From contig CAYIFA010000021.1 in NCBI GenBank assembly GCA_964362625.1, positions 1 to 15,185 of the forward strand: a stretch of 15,185 nucleotides of DNA, read 5' to 3'. Below are positions 1 to 5,734 of the stretch, in pieces. The stretch is from CAYIFA01 sp964362625. GTDB lineage: Bacteria; Patescibacteriota; Minisyncoccia; 1-14-0-10-42-19. The notes beneath the pieces were generated by a model that searched no databases, was not told the origin of the DNA, and saw only the letters and a program-made list of their open reading frames with translations. A program made the translations under genes and the position numbers. How positions within the stretch are numbered: position 1 is the stretch's first letter; the number at the start of each line of letters is the position of its first letter.

Positions 1-284
1 CGTCATCGCCTTGGTAGGCCATTACCCTACCAACTAGCTGATAGCCCGCAGGCCTTTCCTTGAGCCCCTTTCGGGATTTACTCTTACGAGAACTATCGGG
101 AATTAGTCCCGCTTTCGCGGGATTATACCCGTCTCAAGGGTAAGTAACCTACGTATTACTACCCAGTTTGCCACTGTTCTTATTTTCACTTGATGTAGTC
201 GCATAAAAATAAGAACCGTTTGACTTGCATGCCTTATCCACGCCGCCAGCGTTCATCCTGAGCTAGGATCAAACTCTCAATGAA
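1..284 (-). rRNA. rrs: 16S ribosomal RNA, 5' portion (partial)
   Basis: Read on the minus strand, the sequence holds the conserved bacterial 16S start AGAGTTTGATCCTAGCTCAG, then GGATGAACGCTGGCGGC and TGCAAGTCAAACG, and farther in CTGCGGGCTATCAGCTAG. These match the conserved 5' domain up to about E. coli position 260. The gene runs off the left edge, so only the first quarter or less is present. The exact mature 5' end cannot be fixed by eye; I place it just upstream of the ATTGAGAGTTTG block. The standard 27F primer site has one mismatch (CCTAGCTCAG instead of CCTGGCTCAG). The overall look fits Patescibacteria/Parcubacteria, which is recollection rather than a search result. Confidence 0.96.
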
Positions 285-329
285 AGTTCGTCCTTCAATA
301 ATTTAAATTAATATCAGGACTGAACTTTC
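282..329 (-). other. Stem-loop at the 16S 5' boundary
   Basis: The segment 282-294 pairs with 316-329: GAAAGTTC plus GTCCT against AGGAC plus GAACTTTC, with one bulged base and an AT-rich loop of about 21 bases. It lies at the junction of the leader with the mature 16S end, so it may guide processing or shape the pre-rRNA. The role is inferred; the pairing is visible. Confidence 0.5.
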
Positions 330-332
330 TTG

Positions 333-419
333 ACCCTGAGCGAGCCCCGACCATAATGGAGGGGCGAGTCGAAGGGTATTCCTTAAATTTAAGGCGAACC
401 CTTCGACTTCGCTCAGGGT
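333..419. repeat. Inverted pair of the CCCTTCGACTTCGCTCAGGG dispersed repeat
   Basis: The right arm, 398-419, contains CCCTTCGACTTCGCTCAGGG. The left arm, 333-376, is its reverse complement, but is interrupted after CCCTGAGCGAG by about 20 bases that begin CCCC and end GGGG. The two arms face each other and could form a long hairpin in the 16S leader. A third, near-identical unit lies at 13449-13468 inside a coding region, so this is a dispersed element in this genome. I recall the same motif from many metagenomic genomes; that is memory, not a search. Confidence 0.75.
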
Positions 420-422
420 TCT

Positions 423-462
423 GAGTTTTGCAATCACTCGCTTTCGCTCGTGAGCAAAACTC
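423..462. other. Hairpin in the 16S leader
   Basis: GAGTTTTGC at 423-431 is the exact reverse complement of GCAAAACTC at 454-462. TCAC and GTGA extend the stem inward, and CGCTTTCGCTCG forms the top. It belongs to the transcribed leader between the promoter and the 16S gene. It may be an RNA processing structure or another repeat unit. Confidence 0.45.
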
Positions 463-525
463 GAACGGGACAAAAGAAAACCAACTTACCCCAAATAAAA
501 TTGAGGGGCAAATTTTCCTTTGTTT

Positions 526-554
526 ACCCCGTCACATATCTTAATGTGCGGGGT
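526..554. other. Strong hairpin in the 16S leader
   Basis: ACCCCG-T-CACAT on the left pairs with ATGTG-CGGGGT on the right: an 11-bp stem with a single bulge and a 6-base loop. No T-run follows on the minus strand, so it is not a clear terminator of rRNA transcription. It is more likely a structured part of the leader. Confidence 0.5.
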
Positions 555-610
555 TCAATTTAACTCTTTTTATTTCATTATTAAATTCTCAAATATCTAT
601 CCTAAATACA

Positions 611-644
611 GCCGCGATTGCCCCCTTAAAGAAACAATCGCGGC
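611..644. other. Perfect 10-bp GC-rich hairpin near the rRNA transcript start
   Basis: GCCGCGATTG at 611-620 is the exact reverse complement of CAATCGCGGC at 635-644, with a 14-base loop. It falls about 40 bases after the predicted rRNA transcription start. There is no T-tract after it on the minus strand. It could be the 5' half of a processing signal or a transcript-stabilising structure. Confidence 0.5.
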
Positions 645-692
645 CGCACTTTGATTTTCAAAATGTGTGTTTTCTTACCTCATGCTTTCTAA

Positions 693-721
693 AGTATAGT
701 TGATGCCAAAAACCCCGTCAA
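693..721 (-). promoter_or_regulatory. Sigma70-type promoter of the rRNA operon
   Basis: On the minus strand TTGACG (716-721) is followed after exactly 17 bases by TATACT (693-698). That is five of six consensus bases in each box with ideal spacing. The predicted start is near 686, giving a leader of about 400 bases before 16S. The -35 box is only 28 bases from the stop codon of the upstream GH1 gene, so read-through from that operon into rRNA is possible. Confidence 0.75.
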
Positions 722-749
722 GAGCTTAAATCGTATTGTGGACAAAACG

Positions 750-1886
750 CTAAAAACCGTTATTTTTGGCTATTTTGGCGTACTCATAAGCACTCGGACG
801 AATTTTACGCTCCAACGTCTCGTAATTAACTTCCACCAACCCGAACCGCGGACCAAAACCGCTATCCCATTCGAAATTATCCATTAAAGACCAATATAAA
901 TATCCACGTATATCGACACCATCCCCAATAGCCCCGTGAACTTGCGCCAAATGGTCCGAGATAAATTTCCCTCGCTTCGCATCAGTTGAATCTGCTATTC
1001 CGTTTTCTGTGATTATAATTGGTTTTTTAAATCGCCGATAAGCGTCTTTCAAAAGTTTATACAATCCTTCCGGATATATTTCCCATCCTATTTCAGAAGT
1101 ATCGCCTATCTTTCTGCCAAAAATGTGCGCTCGTCTATAATAATTCAAACCGAAGAAATCGAAATACCCTTTGACCAAACGCGGAAAAACAAAATTTCGC
1201 AACTCGTGAAAAATTAATCTTATCGGTTCGGGGGCAATCCACCCGGTAGCCTCAACTACGCCGACCATACAAGCAGGATTATTTTTTTTTAATACAGCAT
1301 AAGCCGCCTTATGCGCGGAAATAAGATTCCGATACGTCTTAACTGCGGGGATTATTCCGGTTTTTGGAGCCGGAAACTTTTTTGTCCAGAACGCATTCCC
1401 GAACCAATAACCCGGCTCATTGAAAATCATCCAAAACGTGACGCCTGCGTCTGTGTCATCAAACCACTTCGCAACATGTTCAACATAACGCGCAAAATAT
1501 TCCGGGAATTTGTTATTCTCAATTCCGCCTTTATCGGCGAGCCATCTCGGCAAGGTCCAATGCCACAAAGTCACAAATGGCTCAATGTTTCTCTCGCGAA
1601 GCGCTTTGACGACATGTTCATAGTGCCTTAGAGATTCCACTTCGAATTTTCCTTCTTCGGTTTCGATTCGCGACCACTCAATTGAAAAACGATGGGCATT
1701 GTGGCCAAGCTCCTGTGCAATGTCAAAATCTTCACGAAAGTGGTTATAATGGTCGCAAGCCATTCCGGATTCCTCGATACCCTTTTCCTTTTCCCATCTT
1801 GACCAATCATTAAAATTATTCCCCTCAACCTGATGAGCAGATGTCGCCGCCCCCCAATAAAAATTTTTCGGAAACTCGTATTTCAT
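750..1886 (-). CDS. GH1 family beta-glycosidase (beta-glucosidase-like)
   Basis: This 378-residue protein is a glycoside hydrolase family 1 TIM-barrel enzyme, which cleaves terminal beta-linked sugars with retention. The family start FYWGAATSAHQVEG is at residues 9-22, HRFSIEWSRI at about 65-74, the acid/base motif FNEP with Glu157, and the nucleophile motif ITENG with Glu294. The end motif YWSLMDNFEW (about 331-340) is also present. It is shorter than the usual 440-480 residues, yet keeps both catalytic glutamates. An open frame extends upstream to 1922, but I choose the ATG at 1886. It overlaps the TGA of the preceding gene as ATGA, and the conserved fold begins right after it. No signal peptide is visible, so it is probably cytosolic. 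The ATGA overlap implies translational coupling with the transporter-glycosidase fusion. The exact substrate cannot be told. Confidence 0.93.
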   Translation of the reverse strand: MKYEFPKNFYWGAATSAHQVEGNNFNDWSRWEKEKGIEESGMACDHYNHFREDFDIAQELGHNAHRFSIEWSRIETEEGKFEVESLRHYEHVVKALRERNIEPFVTLWHWTLPRWLADKGGIENNKFPEYFARYVEHVAKWFDDTDAGVTFWMIFNEPGYWFGNAFWTKKFPAPKTGIIPAVKTYRNLISAHKAAYAVLKKNNPACMVGVVEATGWIAPEPIRLIFHELRNFVFPRLVKGYFDFFGLNYYRRAHIFGRKIGDTSEIGWEIYPEGLYKLLKDAYRRFKKPIIITENGIADSTDAKRGKFISDHLAQVHGAIGDGVDIRGYLYWSLMDNFEWDSGFGPRFGLVEVNYETLERKIRPSAYEYAKIAKNNGF

Positions 1887-3685
1887 TTTATTTTTTGAAT
1901 TGCCTCTTTCGCAATATCCCACATCTCCGGTTTATTCTGCGTAGTTTTTAACCAAAACCACCATTCCACACCCCACAAATAAAATGTATCAAACCCGGTG
2001 CCTTCTATATATGAAAGAACTTCCTGAAATGCTTGGGGATTCATTGATTTATATTGCTCCTCTACAGAAATCTCGTAATTCATCTTTTTCTGCCAACTCT
2101 CACCTTGCAGTTCAATTATAACCATTGGCTTTTTGCCGACAAATATCTCGGTAATCGCGCGCTTCAGCCGGAAAAATTCCGGCGGGATCGGATAAGTAAA
2201 ATACCCGATCCGATCATTCCATATTACGCGATAGAGGGTGGAGCCGAAAATATCTGCTTTTTTCGCAGCCGGAATCCAGATTGACAATTCGCCTGAATCA
2301 GTAATCATAACCGGCCGATCATCCAACGATTTAACTAAAGCGATTTCTTTATCCAAAAACTTACTTGAAAATCCTGGACAGCTATCTCCAAAAGACAAAA
2401 ACGGCTCGTTTTCGATTTGCCAGCTTTTTATCGCTTCAACGTTTTTGTATTTTTTAACTGTTGCTTCTATATATTCTAAAACTTCGCGCTCAAAATCCGC
2501 GCGCGATAAACCCCTCGCCCAATTCGGAATATGACATTCGGGCCAGCGCGGCAATTTGTACCCAACCGCCAAAATAATTTCTGCTCCTCTTTTTTCGGCC
2601 TCATCAATCTGCCAATCTAAACGCGAAAAATCAAATCTATCATCTTCCGGCTCAATCTCATGCCAATACGCCGGAAGTCTTAACTTGCGAATACCGAGAT
2701 CATCAAGCATCGCGATATAAGTTTCCTGCCAATCCAAACCGAATTTCTCGGCGTAAAATGGAGCAAAGGTCGCGCCGAAAATTTGAGGTTTTTTACCCGG
2801 GATACCTGCAATCAACGAAGATACGACGAGAATAATTATACCAGCGCTGACCAATGTCATAGCGCCGATTTTGCCCCATAAAACCCGGCCGCTAAATCGC
2901 TCTTTAAGCAACACCCATGCCGCGACAAATATCACGACGAACTTAAAACTGCCGGTCGCTTCGGATAGAGCCGGATTCCCAATAGATATAGCGTAGGCAT
3001 ATAACAAAGAGGCGATGCTCGCGTATCCGCGATTTAAAAAATAAAACACCTTATACTTCAAATGAGCAGTATGCGCTGAATCAAAAACACTTTTACGGAA
3101 GAGCGGGATCAACAACAAAAAAAGACATATCAGAACCCCGAATAACCGTGTCCAGATAAATCCATTTATAAAATTCGTATGCAGATAAACTATTTTCAGA
3201 GTAATGGTAGATAACGCGAAAAAAAGAGCGGCAAGCACCGAAAGAACAGCGACGAAACGGCGGGAATGTTTTTCTTCTACGCCGTACATCAAGAAGGCGC
3301 CGAGCACTAACGCGGCAAAACCGGCTACTTCCAATTTTCCAAGTGCAGCAAAACCAAAAGGATAACCGATCACCAATGTTAAAAGCGGAGTAAAAGCCCC
3401 GACTAACATCATAACCACCGATGCTTCGCCGAGCGACAAGGCCGCAAACAGCAAATACATCGCGGTAATAAAATAAGTTCCGCTTTCGAAAGCTTCGAGA
3501 ATCATTCGTCCAGATAACATCTCGAACCCAAATGGAACCAAGAAAATTGTAAAAAGGCCGAAAATACCGAGCCAGAAAGTATAAGAACTCGGGTCAATCT
3601 GCGGCCTTTTTAAGAGCGCCCGGTCAAAGACCGCCGAGGTCCCAAGCATAAACTGTGCGGTCAGCGCCGCCCAAAGCCAGGTCAT
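1883..3685 (-). CDS. EamA/DMT-like membrane transporter fused to a clan-A glycoside hydrolase domain
   Basis: The first 297 or so of 600 residues hold about ten hydrophobic helices in two repeats of five, as in EamA-type drug/metabolite transporters. From residue 301 to the end a soluble TIM-barrel glycosidase-like domain follows: LRLPAYWHEIEPEDDRFDF at 335-353, the acid/base motif IENEP with Glu427, and a likely nucleophile Glu525 in MVIIELQGES. These are clan GH-A hallmarks; the family (GH5-, GH39- or GH42-like) is not clear. With ten helices both ends should face the cytosol, which would put the hydrolase inside. This topology is inferred. The gene overlaps the GH1 gene by ATGA, so uptake and hydrolysis of a glycoside may be coupled. 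No SD precedes the ATG; a TAAAAT box lies 6 bases upstream, inside a 72-bp direct repeat. Its first 18 codons are duplicated at 4240-4294, beyond hicBA. Confidence 0.85.
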   Translation of the reverse strand: MTWLWAALTAQFMLGTSAVFDRALLKRPQIDPSSYTFWLGIFGLFTIFLVPFGFEMLSGRMILEAFESGTYFITAMYLLFAALSLGEASVVMMLVGAFTPLLTLVIGYPFGFAALGKLEVAGFAALVLGAFLMYGVEEKHSRRFVAVLSVLAALFFALSTITLKIVYLHTNFINGFIWTRLFGVLICLFLLLIPLFRKSVFDSAHTAHLKYKVFYFLNRGYASIASLLYAYAISIGNPALSEATGSFKFVVIFVAAWVLLKERFSGRVLWGKIGAMTLVSAGIIILVVSSLIAGIPGKKPQIFGATFAPFYAEKFGLDWQETYIAMLDDLGIRKLRLPAYWHEIEPEDDRFDFSRLDWQIDEAEKRGAEIILAVGYKLPRWPECHIPNWARGLSRADFEREVLEYIEATVKKYKNVEAIKSWQIENEPFLSFGDSCPGFSSKFLDKEIALVKSLDDRPVMITDSGELSIWIPAAKKADIFGSTLYRVIWNDRIGYFTYPIPPEFFRLKRAITEIFVGKKPMVIIELQGESWQKKMNYEISVEEQYKSMNPQAFQEVLSYIEGTGFDTFYLWGVEWWFWLKTTQNKPEMWDIAKEAIQKIK

Positions 3686-3702
3686 GTAATTATTTTATCA
3701 TT
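3631..3702 (-). repeat. 72-bp direct repeat, copy A (intact gene start)
   Basis: This segment matches 4240-4311 at 70 of 72 positions in the same orientation, 609 bp apart. The differences are at 3686/4295 and 3698/4307. It covers the first 18 codons of the transporter-glycosidase gene, its ATG and a TAAAAT box 6 bases before it. The hicBA pair lies between the copies. Confidence 0.95.
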
Positions 3703-3714
3703 TTGCCTTGTTTC

Positions 3715-3942
3715 TTATAACAACTTTATAAACTCATCCACCGTCAGGTTAGCTTGTTTTAAGATTGACTTCAGCGTTTTCAAAGTTAAATCATGTCTAT
3801 GAAACGGGATCGTTACTCGTAAGGCCGGATTGTTAACATGACGCAACTGAATGTGACTGCCGACTTGATGATATTCGTAAAAACGAGCTCGCTTGAGAGC
3901 TCGAATGACTAATGTTGCCGGAACGCGCGGCAGTTTTGGCAT
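3715..3942 (-). CDS. hicA: HicA-type toxin (mRNA interferase)
   Basis: This 75-residue protein has the HicA pattern: a short beta-alpha-beta-beta-alpha fold with a conserved Gly-Ser-His, here GSHIQLRH at residues 28-35 with likely catalytic His30. IPFH and a C-terminal helix ending in LKSILKQANLTVDEFIKLL follow. HicA toxins bind RNA through a double-stranded-RNA-binding-like fold and cleave mRNA in the cytosol. The gene follows hicB with an 11-base gap and no clear SD, so it is probably translated from the shared transcript. HicB-before-HicA order is known but less usual than toxin-first. The next gene downstream is the transporter-glycosidase fusion, whose start codon is only 29 bases past the hicA stop, so hicBA transcription may run into it. 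Confidence 0.88.
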   Translation of the reverse strand: MPKLPRVPATLVIRALKRARFYEYHQVGSHIQLRHVNNPALRVTIPFHRHDLTLKTLKSILKQANLTVDEFIKLL

Positions 3943-3953
3943 AATGATAAATA

Positions 3954-4199
3954 TTAAACACCGACTTTCATTCTTTCCATCCGAGGCGCAACACGAATAC
4001 GCGGCATAACAGAGGTTTTATCTTTTAAAAGAGCTTGAAGATGGCAACGAATAGCGTCACGCGCCATCTCCCGTGCTTCTTGCAAATTATCACCTTCTGT
4101 CACTAAGCCGGGCAATTGCGGTACTGTAACGGTATATCCTTCGCCATTCGGATCAAAAACTACATCATATTGGTATATTTGTTCGTGTTTCGCTTTCAT
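3954..4199 (-). CDS. hicB: HicB-type antitoxin, short form
   Basis: This 81-residue protein carries the HicB N-terminal domain (partly degraded RNase H fold): YDVVFDPNGEGYTVTVPQLPG at residues 11-31, the typical Y-x-V-x-(F/V)-PQLPG pattern, then GDNLQEAREMARDAI at 37-51. It should bind HicA and block its active site. Many HicB proteins add a C-terminal ribbon-helix-helix or helix-turn-helix DNA-binding domain. Here only about 25 residues follow the core, ending in a basic MPRIRVAPRMERMKVGV tail, so self-repression through its own DNA-binding domain is doubtful. It is transcribed before hicA. The ATG overlaps the TGA of a duplicated gene-start fragment as ATGA. A TTGACT-17-TAATAT promoter ends 6 bases before the ATG, predicting a nearly leaderless mRNA. 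Confidence 0.88.
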   Translation of the reverse strand: MKAKHEQIYQYDVVFDPNGEGYTVTVPQLPGLVTEGDNLQEAREMARDAIRCHLQALLKDKTSVMPRIRVAPRMERMKVGV

Positions 4200-4294
4200 G
4201 TTTTTATATTATATGAAATTGTGCCATGAGTCAACAAAACCGCCGAGGTCCCAAGCATAAACTGTGCGGTCAGCGCCGCCCAAAGCCAGGTCAT
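4196..4294 (-). pseudogene. Duplicated 5' fragment of the transporter-glycosidase gene, 32 codons
   Basis: From the ATG at 4294 a 32-codon frame begins MTWLWAALTAQFMLGTSAV, identical over its first 19 residues to the protein encoded from 3685. It then diverges into LLTHGTISYNIKT and stops with a TGA that overlaps the hicB ATG as ATGA. It is the orphaned copy of a gene start left on the far side of hicBA. Whether it is translated is unknown; if so it would be a short leader peptide translationally coupled to hicB. A TAAAAT box lies 6 bases before its ATG, as in the intact copy. Confidence 0.8.
4206..4234 (-). promoter_or_regulatory. Promoter of hicBA (leaderless geometry)
   Basis: On the minus strand TTGACT (4229-4234) is followed by a 17-base spacer and TAATAT (4206-4211). 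The hicB ATG begins 6 bases after the -10 box, so the mRNA should start at or next to the start codon. The promoter lies outside the 72-bp repeat and is therefore a private part of the cassette. Confidence 0.6.
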
Positions 4295-4311
4295 TTAATT
4301 ATTTTAGCATT
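4240..4311 (-). repeat. 72-bp direct repeat, copy B (orphan gene start)
   Basis: This is the second copy of 3631-3702 with two mismatches in 72 positions. It holds the orphan start codon (4292-4294) and TAAAAT box (4301-4306). It stops 2 bases before the -35 box of the divergent plus-strand promoter at 4314. Confidence 0.95.
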
Positions 4312-4313
4312 CG

Positions 4314-4342
4314 TTGACAATAGCGCATAACTAGGCTAAATT
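4314..4342 (+). promoter_or_regulatory. Promoter of the small membrane protein gene
   Basis: TTGACA (4314-4319), a 17-base spacer and TAAATT (4337-4342) form a good sigma70-type promoter. The predicted start near 4349 leaves about 35 bases of leader with an SD AAGGAG at 4373-4378. Confidence 0.65.
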
Positions 4343-4384
4343 GCGTAGAGATTGAGATGGTTAATATTCTGTAAGGAGCTTGCA

Positions 4385-4657
4385 ATGGAAAAAAGACTAT
4401 CATCGCTAATAATTGCGACAGTCTATATATGGGCATCAGTAAAATGGCTGTTGGTTCTCGCGTCATGCGTCGCGGCTGTATGGTTGTTCTTTTCGTTGCC
4501 GGTCATTTTATTTAACGCAAATCCCATCGGGTTTTATTTTGTTCTTGCGCTTTTTGGAATGTTATTCTATGCCTTGATTTTCGTGCCCATCAAAATAATA
4601 GGTGAAAACATTCTTGAAAAAATTAAAACCGAAATCATTCTTAAAAGGCAACCTTAA
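4385..4657 (+). CDS. Small membrane protein, unknown function
   Basis: This encodes 90 residues beginning MEKRLSSLIIATVYIW. I choose the ATG at 4385 over one at 4352 because AAGGAG ends 6 bases before it, and because 4352 would lie at the predicted transcript start. One long hydrophobic stretch (about residues 8-43, enough for one or two helices) and another (about 47-72) suggest two or three membrane segments. A charged tail ENILEKIKTEIILKRQP follows and is likely cytosolic. I recognise no family. It has its own promoter and an intrinsic terminator whose loop contains the stop codon, so it is a compact single-gene unit, divergent from hicBA and convergent with mutM. Confidence 0.7.
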   Translation: MEKRLSSLIIATVYIWASVKWLLVLASCVAAVWLFFSLPVILFNANPIGFYFVLALFGMLFYALIFVPIKIIGENILEKIKTEIILKRQP

Positions 4658-4675
4658 CCGGTTGCCTTCTTTTTT
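4645..4675 (+). terminator. Intrinsic terminator of the small membrane protein gene
   Basis: AAGGCAACC at 4645-4653 pairs with GGTTGCCTT at 4660-4668 around a 6-base loop, followed by CTTTTTT. The TAA stop codon lies in the loop. On the minus strand a TTTT follows the same stem, so it may also serve mutM. Confidence 0.85.
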
Positions 4676-4685
4676 CTTGCCATCC

Positions 4686-4702
4686 GACGTTCCCGGAACG
4701 TC
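4686..4702. other. 17-bp palindrome between convergent genes
   Basis: GACGTTCC, one base, GGAACGTC form a perfect 8-bp inverted repeat. It lies between the terminator above and the mutM stop. It may be part of bidirectional termination or a protein-binding site; no T-run follows it. Confidence 0.4.
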
Positions 4703-4730
4703 AATACATTGATAAACTATTTACACTAAC

Positions 4731-5639
4731 TTATTTCTGACATTTCAAACAAACCGAAGTTCCTCTGCCGCCAACGACGATGCGCTTGATAATATTGCCG
4801 CAACGAGGGCAGTTTTCGCCTGCACGGCCATAAACCCAGCGGATTTTTTCGTAGCCGCCAACTTCCCCATCCGGATGCGACCAGTCGCGCATGGTTGAGC
4901 CACGGGCTTTCAAAATTCTGTTAATGACAAATTTCAAACTTTTAAAGATTTTAATTATTTCACGATCGTAAAATTTATACAATTGCTTCTGCGGATGAAT
5001 TCGCGCGTGCCATAACGATTCATCAACAATAATGTTCCCGATCCCTGCGACATTTTTTTGATCAAGCAACACGGGTTTTATCATTCCGTTTTTGCTTTGA
5101 AGTTGCCTTTTAAATTCTGGAAATTTTACCGAAAGCATATCTGGCCCCAGAGTTCCGATGTATGGATCTCGTGCGAGTTCTTCTGAAATGCCGTACCACA
5201 CCACTCCGAACTTTCTCGGATCGCGGAAGGCGATTTCACGCCCATCGGCAAGCGCTACACGCACGTGAATAGATTTCTCTCCGGCCTCTCCGCCTTCGCT
5301 TGCACCTCCGTTAAAACTACGGCGGACAAGCAATCTACCCGACATCCGAAAATGCCAACCCAAAACCCTTTGGACTTTGCCCTGCTCTCGAGAGCCTCGA
5401 TCCCCGTAGAGAGGAGTTTTGTCGAATGGCTTACCTCCCAAATCAAAAAATAGCGCTTTGCCGACTCGACGCAATCCAACAATCTTGCGTCCTTTGATAT
5501 CGTGGTTTATCGCGCTTGGCGACTTTGCTATCTGCACGCCTCTCGGCCAATCACTCCAAAAGCCGGCGATTTTAGCACCGATCAACTTCTCATTAATCAG
5601 CTTCTGTCTGGTAATTTCTACTTCGGGCAATTCCGGCAT
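4731..5639 (-). CDS. mutM: Formamidopyrimidine-DNA glycosylase
   Basis: This bifunctional base-excision repair enzyme removes oxidised purines such as 8-oxoguanine and nicks the abasic site. Seen: MPELPEVE with catalytic Pro2 and Glu3, Lys61 in RRVGKALFF (like E. coli Lys57), RDPRKFG at 139-145, the helix-two-turn-helix VAGIGNIIVDESLWHARIHP at 197-216 with Asn202, and a C-terminal zinc finger with Cys277, Cys280, Cys297 and Cys300 plus Arg292. At 302 residues it exceeds the usual 270 or so. The excess sits in two extra stretches, about residues 70-94 (KPFDKTPLYGDRGSREQ and on) and 107-120 (RSFNGGASEGGEAG), both coded by internally palindromic DNA that looks like inserted repeats. All catalytic residues are kept, so it is probably active. 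It is divergent from the Nudix gene, an apt neighbour if that enzyme also cleans oxidised nucleotides, but this is not shown. Confidence 0.95.
   Translation of the reverse strand: MPELPEVEITRQKLINEKLIGAKIAGFWSDWPRGVQIAKSPSAINHDIKGRKIVGLRRVGKALFFDLGGKPFDKTPLYGDRGSREQGKVQRVLGWHFRMSGRLLVRRSFNGGASEGGEAGEKSIHVRVALADGREIAFRDPRKFGVVWYGISEELARDPYIGTLGPDMLSVKFPEFKRQLQSKNGMIKPVLLDQKNVAGIGNIIVDESLWHARIHPQKQLYKFYDREIIKIFKSLKFVINRILKARGSTMRDWSHPDGEVGGYEKIRWVYGRAGENCPRCGNIIKRIVVGGRGTSVCLKCQK
5289..5326. repeat. Palindromic repeat-like insert inside mutM (second)
   Basis: TCCGCC at 5289-5294 and GGCGGA at 5321-5326 are inverted ends; an inner TCCG/CGGA pair flanks TTAAAACTA. In mutM it encodes the Gly/Glu-rich loop RSFNGGASEGGEAG, absent from the E. 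coli protein as I recall it. I also recall similar sequences dispersed in Parcubacteria-type genomes. Confidence 0.5.
5361..5421. repeat. Palindromic repeat-like insert inside mutM (first)
   Basis: CAAAACCC at 5361-5368 faces GGAGTTTTG at 5413-5421 (8 paired bases with one bulge), and CTCTCGAGAG at 5385-5394 is a perfect inner palindrome. The DNA encodes about 20 extra residues between two beta-strands of the glycosylase, ending just before WHFRMSG. Confidence 0.55.
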
Positions 5640-5651
5640 AGTTTAAACAAT

Positions 5652-5679
5652 TTGATTCTAATGCTTGAAACTATATATG
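5652..5679 (+). promoter_or_regulatory. Possible promoter of the Nudix gene
   Basis: TTGATT (5652-5657), a 16-base spacer and TATATG (5674-5679) lie between the divergent mutM and Nudix genes. The predicted start is near 5686, upstream of the SD at 5723-5730. Boxes are moderate only. Confidence 0.4.
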
Positions 5680-5734
5680 AGATTTGGTAGAAAATAAACA
5701 GATAGTATTACAATCATCTAGTAAGGAAGGTGGC

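Noticed and set aside
750..1922. GH1 start at 1922 adding MGYCERGNSKNK
   Set aside because: It would overlap the upstream gene by 40 bases without an SD, while the ATG at 1886 forms a standard ATGA junction right before the conserved fold.
3631..4311. Insertion sequence carrying hicBA
   Set aside because: No transposase, no terminal inverted repeats, and the direct repeats are 72 bp and are part of a host gene.
5265..5690. Several 60-75 codon plus- and minus-strand frames over mutM
   Set aside because: They are shadows of mutM, lacking SD and family features.
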